Origin: Orientallactaga sibirica
Lineage: Eukaryota; Chordata; Mammalia; Rodentia; Dipodidae
Assembly (NCBI GenBank): GCA_036365145.1
Contig: JAEOAD010000018.1
Span: 8,512,001-8,576,000, forward strand
DNA: 64,000 nt
Direction: 5' to 3'
Below the pieces are notes generated by a model, which saw nothing but the letters and a program-made list of their open reading frames with translations, had not been told where the DNA came from and did not search any database. Both the position numbers and the translations under genes were made by a program. Below are positions 53,255-64,000 of the stretch, piece after piece (position 1 is the first letter of the stretch; every line of letters begins with the position of its first letter).

Positions 53255-54835
53255 CTACACAAACTCTCTCTCTCTTTTATAGCACTTAATTTTTTATATT
53301 ATATAAATTATATCAGGTTATTCTTTTTATCCCCTCACCACAACTACCATTACCCTGAAGGTCCTCCTCAGTGGGGTTATGGTATTCACCATGGAGTCAT
53401 GAAGGCCTCAGTCAGTCTCCGTGCTTCAAGATAGTGCTACCACTCTGTGGCTTTTACAATCTTTCTGCCCCCTCTTCTGCAATGTTCTCTGAGCCACGGC
53501 AGGACTATTGGTAGTCTAATTTAGTGTTGAGTTCTTGGTAGCCTTTGGATTTCTGTTTTGATAGGTTTTGATTATCACCTGGTTGTCACCATCAACCTAG
53601 GCTGGCTGTCAGGCTAGCAGTAAGAAGAGTGTTCATGTCATCACTTCCCGTGCACTTTCTCCTGGGCCATGGCAGATATGGTAGAGGTAGCACATCTCAT
53701 GGTGGGCAATCAGCTAACTACTTGTCTTATCAATGAATCTTGGTTCTCCTCCATTTTCTCTACCATCTGTAAAACAGACCAGATTCTCCAAAAAGAGTGA
53801 GAGCAGCTTGAGTTAAAGGGGAGGGGATGCAAATTTGAGGGTTTATTTTTTTGGGGGGGGTGTGCAAACCCACTCTTCTTATCCAGAGAGTAGTGGAGGC
53901 TTCTTTCTGAAGTCTATGAGTTTCCTGAAAATGGTATTCTAACTTGGTTTCCAGTACTAGATATGTATGAGTTTTTGCCCTCTCAGTGGGCTTCATGTCC
54001 AATTGAACAGTAGGTTACTCACAGAGGCTGCATACCACTATTGCAAAAGTGTGTATGTCTTGACTGGCAGGTTGATGTCATAATCAGTAGGACCTCCTGA
54101 TTATTTATGCTATTGGTGATCGTTGTCCTCCATTGGCTCACATAGGGCTTTCTAGCACTATGAAGGTTAGTCAGGTTGGAGCTAGTTTCCCTTTTGGTTT
54201 GAGCATGATATTGCTATGTTCTGTGACCACAAATTGTGGTGTCTTCAGCAGTAGCTTTGGCCACTAATCAAGTGTTTTGGCAATGACCTACATTGTTTTG
54301 GGGACCTTATGGGTCTTTCTGGCCAACAGTTCACTGTGTGGGGCAACTCAGTTCTGGGTCTGGAGATTTACTGGCCAGAATTGATGGTTTTGCAGTTGAA
54401 CTCTTTCCACCTTCTATCCAGACTATCCCCATCTCCCTTTATTGGTGGTTATATCTTATAGAAGGCTAGCCAGAATGAGGGTTTCTATCAAACTGAATCA
54501 TGTTATCTTAACTTTTGTGTAATTTCCTCCCAACCTCCCAATCCTCTACCCTTCTAAGCACCTCCACCTCTCATGTTATTTTTCTCCCCTAAACTGTCCA
54601 GTCTTCTCTTCTCTTCTCTTCTCTTCTCTTCTTTCATTATTTCTTCTTCCTTTTTTCTCTCTTATTAGTTCTTATCTCTTCTGGTCTCATTCTAGTTTTA
54701 TGACCATATTCTTGTTGCTTACCATCATTTTCACTCATCTTTAGTTGATCCCAGTTAGGAAGCACAGATGACAGAGTATATGTGGCATATGTCTTTTTGT
54801 GCCTGCTTGACCTTAGAATATTTTTTCCCAATTAT
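53255..54835 (-). mobile_element. Third L1 3' UTR, antisense
   Basis: Antisense 3' UTR continuing into an ORF2 C-terminus at 54,840. It contains a (TCTTC)n run at 54,601-54,634. The order 3' UTR then ORF2 on the minus strand is that of one L1 copy. Confidence 0.72.
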
Positions 54836-55455
54836 ATCCATTTTTCTTCAAATTAAATTATTTCATTTTTCTTTACTACTGAGTAGAATTTCATTGTGTA
54901 CCACTTCATTATCCATTCATCAGATGATGGGCATTTGGATTGATTCCAGTTCCTAGTTATTGTGTACAGAGCAGCAACAAATACAGTTGAGCAAAGATCT
55001 CTGTAGAAAAGAGTGGAGTCTTTAATGTATGTGCCCAGGAGTGGCAAAGCTGGACCAAATGGCAGGTCTATTTTCATATTTTTCATTTTTTGAGGTAGAG
55101 TATCACTCTAAATCAGGCTGACCTGGAATGCACTATGTAATCTCAGGGTGGCCTCAAACTCACAGTAGTCCTGTTACCTCTGATTTCAAAAAGCTGGGAT
55201 GAAGGGCATGCACCACCAAACCAGGCTATTTTCACATTTTTAAAAGAATCTCCATACTAATTTTCATAGTGGTTGTACCAGTTTGCACTCCCACCAGCAG
55301 TGGGTAAGGGTTCCTCTTTCCACATAGCCTCTCCAGCATTTGTTGGCATTCAGTTTTTTAATAAATGCCATCCTAACCAGGGTGAGATGAAGTCTCAGAG
55401 TTGTTTAGATTTGCATTTCTCTGATGACTAAAGATGTTACACATCTATTTAAAAG
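54836..55455 (-). pseudogene. L1 ORF2 C-terminus, copy 1
   Basis: The C-terminal part of L1 ORF2 on the minus strand (the K-K-N-E-I end near 54,855; W-N-Q-S-K-C-P near 54,940), interrupted by a B1 at 55,090-55,226. It ends where a second copy of the same ORF2 region starts. Confidence 0.82.
55090..55226 (-). mobile_element. B1 SINE
   Basis: Antisense B1 flanked by CTATTTTCATATTTTT (about 55,068-55,083) and CTATTTTCACATTTTT (about 55,226-55,241). Confidence 0.9.
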
Positions 55456-56161
55456 TAATAGTTATTAAGAATTGAGCAGCCCTAAACATAGTTAAGCAAA
55501 TATCTCTGTTGCGAAGCATGGAACGTTTAGGATAAATGTCCAGTAAAGGAATAACTGGGTCTGTTGGTAGCTCTATGTTCATCCTTTTCAGCAATCTCCA
55601 AATTGATTTCCATAGTGGTTGTACAAGTTTATATACCTACCAACTGTGGATGAAGGTTCCTCTTTCCCCACATCCTTGCCAACATTTGTCATTGATAGAT
55701 TTTTTTTTTAATGATTGCCATCCTTACTGGAGTAAGGTGTAATCTCATGGTTGTTTTAATTTGTATTTCCCTAATGGTTAGGGATGTTGAACATTTTCTT
55801 AAGAGTGTGTTAGCCATTTGTATTTCTCCCTCTGAGAACTCTCTATTCAGTTTTCTGCCCCATTTTTGGAGTGGGTTGTTTGAGTTTTTATTGTTTAGTT
55901 TTTTGCATTCTTTTTAGATTCTAGATATTAGACTTCTGACAGTGGTATAGCTGGCAAAGATTCTCTCCCATTCAGTGGGTAATCTATTGGCTCTGCTTAT
56001 GTTATGTTTGCCTGTGAAAAAGCTTTTTAGCTTCATGATATCCCATGGGTTGAGAGATTATTTAATTTCCTGAGCTACTGGGGTTTTGTTCAGGATGGCT
56101 TTCCCCACTTCAATATCATATAGAGTTCCTATTTTTTCTTCAAGTAGAAGAGTTTCAGGTC

Positions 56162-56549
56162 TGTAGCAGACAGCTTCAGGTTCGCTGAGATGAACTTCCA
56201 GACCAGGCACAGTTATGGAGGAAAGGATATTATTTATTGAAGCTTAAAGATCCAGGGAAAGTTCCACAATGGCAAGAGAAGGGGCCTGCTCTCACAGGAC
56301 CAGGCAAGAGAGAGAGAAAAATCCAACCAGGCACACAGTACACAGAACAAAAACTACAGCCAAGCCACAGCAAGCTTCAGGAACTCATATTAGGCACACT
56401 TTGCATATCTTTACAATGGAATCTCAAACCCACTACCACACCTAAAGACGGGCCCCCAGTGACATTACCTCTAGCAAGGTGATTGCAGATGCAAACCAGA
56501 ACTAATAAAACACTGAATATATTGGGGGACATATATTCAAACTACCACA
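56162..56549 (-). mobile_element. MaLR-type solo LTR in L1 ORF2
   Basis: 388 bases, the same family as 4882-5292 and 10,649-11,005. It is flanked by the perfect 5-base duplication AGGTC (56,157-56,161 and 56,550-56,554). Confidence 0.94.
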
Positions 56550-57207
56550 AGGTCTTATATTGAGGTCTTTACTTCATTTGGACTTGATTTTTGTGGTAAG
56601 ATGAATGGGTCTACTTTCATTTTTCTACATATGGTTATCCAATTTGTCCAGCACCATTTGTTGAAGATTCTGTCTTTTTTCCAATATACTTTAATGGCAC
56701 CTTTGTCAAAGATCAAGTAGCTGTAGTTTCTTGACCTAAAGTCTGGGTCTTCAATTCTGTTCCATTGGTTTATGTTTCTGTATTTATGCCAGTACCATGC
56801 TGGTTTTGTTACTATGGCTTTGTAATATAGCTTTAGATCAGGTATGGAAATACCTCCAGAAATGTTTCTTTTGCTGAAGACATGTTTGAGTATCTGAGGC
56901 CTGTTGCCATTTCATATGAATTTTGAGATCATTTTTTTTTCTATTTCTGTGAAGAATGATGCTGGAATTTTTATTGATATTGCATTAAATAGATATATTG
57001 ATTTTAGTTGAATTGCCATTTCCACAGCATTAATTCTACCTAGCCAGGAGCATGTGAGGTCTTTCCATCTTCTCAAGTCCTCCTTGTTTTTTTCTTGAGT
57101 TTTTAAAAAATATTTTCATTATATAGCTCTTTTACATCCTTGGTTGATGTCATTCCAAGGTAGTTAATTTTTTTGTTGCTATTGAAAATGAGACATCCTC
57201 ACTGATT

Positions 57208-57438
57208 TCTTTTTTTAATTTTATTTTGAGAGAGAGAGAGAGAAGAAGATAGAGAATTGGCACACAAGGACATCAGTCATTCTAATTGAACTCCAGATGC
57301 TGGTGCCACCTAGTGGGCAAGTGTGACTTTGTGCTTACCTCTCCTTTGTGTGTCTGACTTATGTAGGATCTGCAGAGTTGAACAGGGGTTCTTAGGTTTT
57401 GCATCATGCACTTTAACTGCTAATACATCTCTCCAACC
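57208..57438 (-). mobile_element. DIP-like SINE
   Basis: Antisense, moderately diverged (head aatacatctctccaacctcc). It contains gccacctagtgggcaagtg (about 57,304-57,322), a CTCF-like core. Confidence 0.85.
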
Positions 57439-57849
57439 TCCACTCTGTATGTTTGTCCTTTGCATATAGAAAAGCTACTGATTTTTCTGCATCAATTTTT
57501 TATCCTACCACTTTACTGAAGGAGTTAATCATCTTTAGAAGTTATGAGATGGAAACTTTTGGGTCACTTATGTATAGGTTTATGTCATCTGCAAGTAGGC
57601 CTAACTAGACTTTTTCTTTTCAAATTTGTATCCTTTTTATTTCTTTCTCCTGTCTTATTGCTTGGTCTAGTACTTTTAGTACTATGTTGAAGAGCAGTGG
57701 TGAGAGTGGGCACCCCTATGTTGTTCCTTATCTCAATGAGAACTCCTTGAGTCTTTCCCCATTAAACATTATTTGGGCTTCATGTGCTTTGTATCTAGCC
57801 TTTATTTTGTTGAGATATAAATCCTCCATGCCTATGCCTATTATTTTAA

Positions 57850-58083
57850 AAAAATATTTTATTTATTTATTTTATTTATTTGAGATAAAGAGGGGGAGGA
57901 AGGGGGAGAGAGAGAAAGAGAGAGGGAGAGAATGGATATAGCAGGGTCTCTAGCCACTGCAAATGAACTCCAGATGCATGCACCCCCTTGCACATCTGGC
58001 ATTTCTTGGATCCTGGAGAGCTGAACCGGGATCCTTTGGCTTTGTAGGCAAATGCCTTAACTGCTAAACCATCTCTCCAGCCC
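57850..58083 (-). mobile_element. DIP-like SINE
   Basis: Antisense full-length copy ending in aaaccatctctccagccct. It is flanked by a repeated ccatgcctatt (about 57,833 and 58,086). Confidence 0.93.
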
Positions 58084-58175
58084 TCCCCATGCCTATTCTT
58101 TCCAGCATTTTGATCATGATACAGTGTTGTATTTTTGTCAAAGGCCTTCTCTGAATCAGTTGAGATTATCATGTG

Positions 58176-58181
<6 letters not shown>

Positions 58182-58208
<27 letters not shown>

Positions 58209-58351
58209 GGTTTTGCGAGGTAGGTTCTCACTCTGGTCCAGGCTGACTTGGAATTAACGATGTAGTCTCAGAGTGGCCTCAAACTCTCAGCGATCCTCCT
58301 ACCTCTGCCTCCCGAGTGCTGGGATTAAAGGTGTGTGCTACCACGCCCGGC
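58182..58351 (-). mobile_element. B1 SINE
   Basis: Antisense B1 with a perfect 15-base duplication TATCATGTGGTTCTT (58,167-58,181 and 58,352-58,366). Confidence 0.96.
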
Positions 58352-59112
58352 TATCATGTGGTTCTTATGGTCAAGTTTATTTATGTGGTGTATTATGTTA
58401 ACTGATTTCCATATGTTGCACCATCCCTGCATCCTTGGGATGAAGCCTACTTGATCAAGGTGGATAATGCTTTTGATGTGTTGTTGAATTTGGTTTGCGA
58501 GGATTTTGTTTAGGATCTTTGCATCTAAATTCATCAGGGATATAGGCCTATAATTTTCTTTTCTTGCTGTATCTCCTTCTGGTTTTGGTGATACTAGCTT
58601 CATAAAAGGCATTGGGAAGGAGTCCCTGGTCTTTGATTATGTGAAACAGTTTGAGAAAAATTGCTTTCAGTTCTTCACTGAAGGTTTGATAGAATTCAGC
58701 TGAGAAGCCATCCAGTCCTGGAGTTTTCTTTATGGGGATTTTTTGATTACCTTTTCAATCTCCATGGAGGGGATAGGTGTGTTTAGGAGAATAACCTGCT
58801 CTGAGTTTAATATTTTTAGGTGGTATGTAGGTAGAATTTCATCCATTTCTTCCAGATTATACAATTTTGTGGAGTAGAGGTTTTGATGATTATTCCAATT
58901 TCATCGATGTCTGTTGTGCCCTTTCCTTTTTAATTTCTGATTTTATTAATTTGAGACTCTCTCTCTCTCTCTCCTCTTGCTTTTTGAAATTGGCCAGGGG
59001 TTTATCAATCTTGTTTATTTTTTTCAAAGAACTAGTTCTTCATTTTATTGATTTTTAAAATTGTTTTCTTAGTTATCAATTCATTAATTTCTGCTCTGAT
59101 CTTGATTAGTTC

Positions 59113-59204
59113 TATGTAGTCTCAGGGTGGCCTTGAACTCATGGTGATCCTCCTACCTCTGCCTCCCAAGCACTGGGATTAAAGGCATGTGCCAACATGC
59201 CTGG
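59113..59204 (-). mobile_element. B1 SINE, partial
   Basis: Antisense B1 without its A-tail side (starts tatgtagtctcagggtggcc). Confidence 0.88.
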
Positions 59205-59221
59205 CCTGATATTGATTATTC

Positions 59222-59427
59222 CTTTCTAAATTTTATTTTATTTTTATTTATTTATTTGAGAAAGAGAGATATAGTAATAGGCAGAGAGAGAGAGAATGGG
59301 TGTATCAGGGCCTCCAGCCACTGCAAACGAAGTCCAGATGCATGTGCCTCCTGGAATCAAGCCTTGAATGAGGGTCCTTAGGCTTCACAGGCAAGTGCTT
59401 AACCACTAAGCAATCTCTCCAGCCCTT
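59222..59427 (-). mobile_element. DIP-like SINE
   Basis: Antisense copy with a (TTTA)n tail and GA-rich block; the head reads aagcaatctctccagccctt. Confidence 0.9.
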
Positions 59428-60483
59428 AATTATTTCTATCTGGAACCCTTAGGGTTAGATTCTTCTTGTTTTCCAAGGCTTTTAGGTTGACAGTTAGGTT
59501 ATTAATTTGGGATCTCTCTTTGTTATGAAGGCATTTATTTCTATGAATATTCCCCTTAGAACTGCCTTCATTGTGTCCTATAAGTTTTGGTACGTTATGT
59601 TTTCATTGTCATTCAATTCTAGAAATTTTACAATTTCTTTTTTGATGTTTTCCACAACCCATTCATTGTTTTAAAGTGTGTTGTTTAGTCCCCAGGAGCT
59701 GGTGGAGTTCCTGATGTGTCTGTTGTTGTTAATTTCTATCTTTAAAGCATTGTGATATGATATGATGCAGGAAGGCCCATCAATTTTCCTGAATTTATGG
59801 AGGCATGGCTTATGGCCTAATATAAGGTCTATTTTTGGAGAAGGTTCTGTGGACTTCTGAGAAAAATGTGTATTTTGTAGAATTGGGGTGGAAAGTTCTG
59901 TATTTGTCTATTAGGTTTAGTTGATCTATTGTGTTGTTGAGCTCTATTATTTCCCTGTTGATTTTCTGCTTGGATGATCTATCTATTGATGACAGTGGAG
60001 TATTGAAGTCCCCAACTATCATGGTGCTGGTATTTAATTCTGTTTTGTTGTTAAGTACTCTTTGTTTTATAAACTGTGGTACACCTGTGTTTGGTGCATA
60101 TGGATTTATGGTTGTGATGTACTCAATTTGGATCATTCCCTTGTTGAGTATGAAGTGGCTTTCTTTGTCCTCTTTGATTTCTTTTGTTTGAAGTCTATTT
60201 TATCAGATATTAATATAGCAACACCTGCTTGTTTCTTATCTCTATTTACTTGAAATGTAATTTTCCATCCTTTCACCCTGAGGAGGGGGTCTATCTTTAG
60301 TGGTGAGGTATGTTTCTTGAAGACAGCAGATAGAAGGGCTGCTTTTTCTAATCCCCCCTGTTAACTTGTGCCTTTTGATGGGTGAGTCAGGACCATTAAT
60401 GTTTAAAGTTATAACTGTGAGGTTTGATTTAATCTCTGCCATGATGGGATGCTTTATGGGTTTTGGTGCTTTCTTGGGCTTTG

Positions 60484-60491
<8 letters not shown>

Positions 60492-60530
<39 letters not shown>

Positions 60531-60674
60531 AGGTAGGGTCTCACTCTAGCTCAGGCTGACCTGGAATTCACTATGTAGTCTATGTAGTCTCAGGGTGGCC
60601 TTGAACTCAAGGTGATCCTCCTACTTCTGCCTCCCGAGTGCTGGGATTAAAGTAGTGTGCCACCACACCCGGCT
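60492..60674 (-). mobile_element. B1 SINE with long poly-T
   Basis: Antisense B1 between L1 ORF1 and ORF2. Its A-tail is a T run of about 42 on the plus strand, including the target's own Ts. It is flanked by GCTTTGTACTTTTT (about 60,478-60,491 and 60,675-60,688). It contains a tatgtagtc duplication (about 60,573 and 60,582). Confidence 0.95.
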
Positions 60675-60699
60675 GCTTTGTACTTTTTGAGCCTGCTTT

Positions 60700-61865
60700 A
60701 ATTTTGGTTATTATGAACTTTTTATTGTAGGCTCTTGAGAGTGGTTGTTTGACTCTTCTGTGTGAAGTATTCCCTGAAGTATTGTCTGTAGGTTTGGCTT
60801 TATATTCATGTAGTCATAGACTTGACTTTTTTCATGGAAAGTTTTTCTTTAACTATTTATTATGAGGGATGCTTTCACCGTGTACAGTAGTTTGGGTTGA
60901 AGGCCTTAGACTTTTAGACTTTGAAGTGCTCCATTCCAGGCCCTTCTGGCTTTCAGGATTTCCATTGAGAAATCTGCCATAATTCTGGGGTTGCCATTAT
61001 ATGTATTGTGTTTTTTCCCTCTTGTGCTTTTAGCACTCTGTCTTTGTTTTTGTTGTTTAGAGTTTTAACAGTGATGTTGCATTACCTTCTTGTATCTTGA
61101 TTGGACTGTCTTTGAGAGGGTAGGAAAGTTTTCTTTGACAATTTTGTTGAATAAATTTTCCATGCCTTTGGTCTGAATTTCTTCCCCTTCTGTTATACCC
61201 ATTATATGAATGTTAGGATGTTTTAGGGTATCCCACAGTTCTGTCATGTTCTGTTCACAAGAATTTTTGAATTTATTAATGTTTTTGGACTCTGAGCTGT
61301 TTCTTGTTTTGTCTTCCAGGTCTGAGGTTCTGTCTTCTTCATGACTACATTTATTCTTAAGGGTTTCTAGAGAGGATTTCATTAGTTCAATTTGGTTAGT
61401 ATTTTCTGTTGCTTTTTTCTGTATAGTATCCATGCCTTTGTTGAGTTCCAATTTCAGGTCATGTTTTGATTTTCTTAATGATTCTTGTAATTCATTCTTT
61501 CATTTACTTATGTTTTTATTAAGCTTAACCAGCTGGTTATTGATATCCTCTATTTTTTGTCTCACCTTCAGTTCACTTAACTCTCATTTGATATCCTTCT
61601 GATTATATATATATCTCCAAGCCTAGTGAAGATAGCTGTGTGGATTTCATATATGTGATTATTGTTTTCTTTGTTGATTTTCTGCCAGTTCTGCCATTTG
61701 CTTGATCAGGGTGACATATCTTGTGTCTTCATTTTGGGGTTCTATTCCTGTTGTGTCTACTATGTCCTCATTGGAGACTTCTACTGTGGGACTAGGCAAA
61801 CTTGTTAGAGATCTCTCAGTTTGTTGTTTCATGTTGTTTCTTTTGCATTGTGGTCTGCCAAACAC
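60700..61865 (-). pseudogene. L1 ORF1, broken
   Basis: Minus-strand ORF1. The N-terminus (61,865-61,659) is serine/threonine-rich with an A-E-x-N-Q-Q end. A coiled-coil and linker segment (61,451-61,065) contains E-L-M-K-S-S-L-E-T-L and the R-x-D-L-E-D-K-T-R type pattern that precedes the RNA-binding domain. The C-terminal domain (about 61,060-60,800) is readable only in pieces. A gap of about 200 bases with stops separates the first two parts. Confidence 0.83.
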
Positions 61866-63016
61866 AGTGTGAGAATCTTATTTAATTAAGGAGAAGCAAG
61901 AGTTTTCCCTTGTAGTGTCTTCACTGAGTGTTCTGTTTTATGTTTGAATAGAATAGGCTAATGATAGCTTTGAATTATGGGATGCACAGGTAGTGGAGGT
62001 GTAAATGCACCAGCCACTCTGTGTTGTAAGTAAGGAGGCCTGGGATTCCTGTGACCTGGTCTCAGCTGTATCTTGCCTGGGTTTCCCTGGCCAAAGCACT
62101 TGCCCTTGCTCTCCTACTGTACCCAGACGGGATGTGTTGTGGGCTCAGTGGGTTCCCCTGGCAGGTGACTGCCTGATTTTCTGTGTTTCCGTTCTGGGGC
62201 AGTGGTGATGCCCCCAGTAGTCACTGGGAGTAGGGTGGGACATTGGAGAGATGGTGCAGTTCCCTGGCTTCCACAGCCCAGGATGGATCAGGAAGTTGTC
62301 TAGCACTGGGGAAACAGGGACACTGGCCTAGGGGAACACACAAGAGTTCCTGTAGGCAGCACAGGGTCTGGAGGGTCTGAGAACAGGCAGAGGCAGACTT
62401 CAGGCCAGCCCACCAAGGATGCAAGACAGGGGAGTGTGGTGGGAGACAGGAGTGTAAGTGGGCTGTGGTCTCAGTTGGTGGGGCCTCCGGGAGTCCAGCG
62501 GGAGTTGGACCCAGTGTGGGGGCTCCAGGAGACAGGGGAAGTGCACATAGGCTACCTACAGACTCAGTGAGCGGGGGCCCCTGGGAAACAGAGAAGGTGT
62601 GTGGGCCATGAACACATGCAGTGGAGGGGCCTCTAGGAGACAGGGTAAGCATGCAGGCCACTGATAATCACAGCGAGGTGTGGACCCTCTGGGAGACAGG
62701 GAAGTGCATGTGGTCCACCAACAGATGTAGGGGGGTGGTTTCTGGGAGACAGGGAAGGCTTGAGGGCTGCAGGCATCGGAGCCTGCAGGTAGTGCAGCAA
62801 AGATCCTGATTGGGGAGTCAGAGGCATGGCAGCTGAGGCAAGTGATTGGAGGACACGAGGGTCTAGTGGGCTATGTGAGAATGTGGCAATCTGTAGATTG
62901 CCAGCTGTGCCTGCCCACTAGAGGTCTACTCTACCTACTCAAACTGGATCCCCACAGATCTTGCCTGATATTATCCCCTGGGAGCAGAGGTGTGGTTAGG
63001 TGGACACCATCTTGAC
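61866..63016 (-). repeat. L1 5' UTR with tandem repeats of about 54 bases
   Basis: GC-rich 5' UTR. Between about 62,515 and 62,790 there are five imperfect tandem units, each with a variant of ggccctgggagacagggaag followed by a variable 30-base part; they begin near 62,520, 62,572, 62,624, 62,681 and 62,735. The part next to ORF1 (61,866-62,120) is similar to 63,460-63,720 of the next L1, showing that the two are the same family. Confidence 0.72.
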
Positions 63017-63460
63017 CACTCTGTTGTGTTTTTCTGAATATGTCCATCTCTTTTTTGAGGTCTAATTTCAGGTTGATGTTTGATTTCTTGATGCTTCCTA
63101 TAATTTATTCATGCATTTGATCATGTCATTAAGCTTAGTCAGCTTGTTGAGATCCTCTATTTGTTGATTCACCTTCAATTTGTTTTTCTCTCTTTTGAGG
63201 TCTCTCTTATTTTCCTCAATTAATTTAACCCTACTGATGAAGGCTCTTTGCATTTCATTTATGTGATCATTGATTTTTGCTTCCACTACTGTCTTTCTTT
63301 CATTAATGGTTTTATTGAGTTCATGTAATAAGATTATTGTTCTTTCATTTTGGGATTCAAATTCTGTTGTCTCCTCTATATTTTCATTGGAGGCTTCCAT
63401 TGTGGAACTAGGAAACCTTCATGGAGACCTCTCAGTTTGCCTTTGTTGTTTTTTTTTTTA
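63017..63460 (-). pseudogene. L1 ORF1 N-terminus of a further copy
   Basis: Minus-strand ORF1 start (M-E-A-S-N-E near 63,400) and a long charged coiled-coil segment. It is cut off at about 63,017, where the 5' UTR of the previous L1 ends. The rest of ORF1 and ORF2 is absent, so either the neighbouring L1 inserted here or the two were joined by recombination. Confidence 0.82.
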
Positions 63461-64000
63461 AGCATTATTTTTTACTCCATGTTGGTTAAAAGTCTTATTT
63501 TAATAAGGAGGAAGCAAGTATTTGCCCTTGTAGGGTTTTCAGTGAGTGGTCTGTTTTAGATTTGAATCAGATTGGAGTGGGTTGGGGTTATAACTACAGA
63601 TGTGCAGGGTGTAGAGGGTGCAAGTGTGCTAACAGCTCTGGGCTGGAGGCTGATATGATAGGTGGTTTAGAGGTCTCTAATCGTTTAGCCCATGGCCACA
63701 GCTATGCCTTGCGTGTGGGCCTCAGGAGCTGTAGCATTTGCCCCTACTCCCTGACTATACTCCAACTGTGCAGGATGTGGAGGAGCACTGATATCCTACT
63801 TTGTGTTCCAGATACTCCTGTGATCCCTGACTGGGGCAGGAGTGAGGTGCCAAGGATATGGTGGGGGTACCTGTCCAGGGAGTGGCCAGAAGGGGAGAGG
63901 GAAATGATGCAGCCAGGCTCCATGAACCAGACCTGACAATGGTCTTTAGGGTCCTTTATGTATAGAATTAGAGGCTTTAGGGTCCTTTACATATAGAATT
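63461..64000 (-). repeat. L1 5' UTR, runs off the window
   Basis: 5' UTR of the copy above. The last part contains two near-identical 26-base units, ctttagggtcctttatgtat... at 63,943-63,968 and ctttagggtcctttacatat... at 63,975-64,000, probably the start of another tandem array beyond the window. Confidence 0.7.

Larger units (their letters stand above)
55456..60442 (-). pseudogene. L1 ORF2 (endonuclease-RT), broken
   Basis: The start codon is at 60,440-60,442 on the minus strand, and the endonuclease N-terminal T-L-N-I-N-G and Q-E-T motifs follow (about 60,395-60,300). RT motifs N-Y-R-P-I-S-L (about 58,555-58,535) and the catalytic L-A-D-D (about 57,582-57,595) are both present; the cysteine-containing C-terminus is near 55,500. 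Stops, frameshifts and six insertions disable it. Compared with the copy at 30,843-33,945 it keeps the catalytic box and C-terminus. Confidence 0.87.
55456..63016 (-). mobile_element. Nearly full-length L1, minus strand
   Basis: The most complete L1 in the window: 5' UTR (about 63,016-61,866), ORF1 (about 61,865-60,700), ORF2 (60,442 down to about 55,456). It is broken into pieces by seven later insertions: an LTR (56,162-56,549), DIP-like SINEs (57,208, 57,850, 59,222) and B1s (58,182, 59,113, 60,492). Without them it is close to the 6-7 kb of a rodent L1. Confidence 0.85.

Noticed and set aside
60242..60544. Poly-lysine start of a minus-strand frame
   Set aside because: The lysines come from the B1 poly-A tail; only the part after the Met at 60,442 is L1 ORF2.
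62221..62661. Minus-strand frame of 146 codons, proline- and serine-rich
   Set aside because: It translates the tandem repeats of an L1 5' UTR; the repeat period, not coding constraint, keeps it open.
1..64000. CRISPR arrays, operons, phage or plasmid genes
   Set aside because: None present; SINE, L1 and ERV content marks the window as rodent nuclear DNA.
1..64000. A wholly new biological system
   Set aside because: The coding sequence I can identify traces to known retroelement proteins (Gag, PR, RT, RH, IN, dUTPase, Env, L1 ORF1/ORF2). Novelty here is at the level of families, arrangement and possible regulatory motifs.

Overview
The window reads as an intergenic stretch of a rodent nuclear genome built almost entirely from transposable elements of several ages. 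I found no host protein-coding exon, no rRNA or tRNA gene and no CRISPR array. The lineage clue is the pair of SINE families scattered throughout: a B1 (7SL-derived) family, and a tRNA-derived SINE that begins near GGGGCTGGAGAGATGGCTTAG, runs about 220-260 bp and ends in (CT)n and (AAATA)n. The latter looks like the B2-superfamily SINE called DIP in jerboas and relatives (Dipodoidea). A dipodoid rodent is my inference, from memory of those families.

Region 1 (1-19,430) is a nested stack. An L1 3' UTR (1-930) is followed by a B1 that is split in two by a complete class I endogenous retrovirus (996-10,546). That provirus has a tRNA-His primer site and broken gag, pro, pol and env, and was itself later hit by two DIP-like SINEs and one MaLR-type solo LTR, each with a target-site duplication (TSD). 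Next to the B1 tail lies a non-autonomous MaLR-like LTR element (10,649-19,421). It was opened by a full-length ERV-L provirus on the minus strand (11,658-18,487), which carries gag, pol and a dUTPase domain but no env.

Region 2 (19,430-29,650) holds a truncated MaLR LTR and half of a class II (ERV-K/betaretrovirus-like) provirus on the minus strand with its 5' LTR and a tRNA-Lys-like primer site. After these come an LTR inserted inside another LTR, several SINEs, and unassigned single-copy-looking DNA.

Region 3 (29,795-41,372) is an L1 field: a minus-strand L1 with ORF1, part of ORF2 and a repeat-bearing 5' UTR, itself invaded by a second L1 and a class II solo LTR, then L1 pieces in both orientations. 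Region 4 (41,373-50,640) is the least repetitive part. It has a minus-strand env/LTR relic of another class I ERV, a tight SINE cluster, a MaLR LTR and candidate CTCF-like motifs. Region 5 (50,650-64,000) is again minus-strand L1: stacked 3' UTR copies, an almost full-length L1 (about 55,456-63,016) carrying many SINEs and an LTR, and the start of a further L1 that runs off the window.

Every retroviral and L1 reading frame I examined is interrupted by stops, frameshifts or insertions. The value of the window is as a stratigraphic record: many insertions have legible TSDs, so their order can be read. Hand-counted LTR-pair differences (about 13% for the class I ERV, about 10% for the outer MaLR-like element, about 8-9% for the inner ERV-L) agree with the nesting order.
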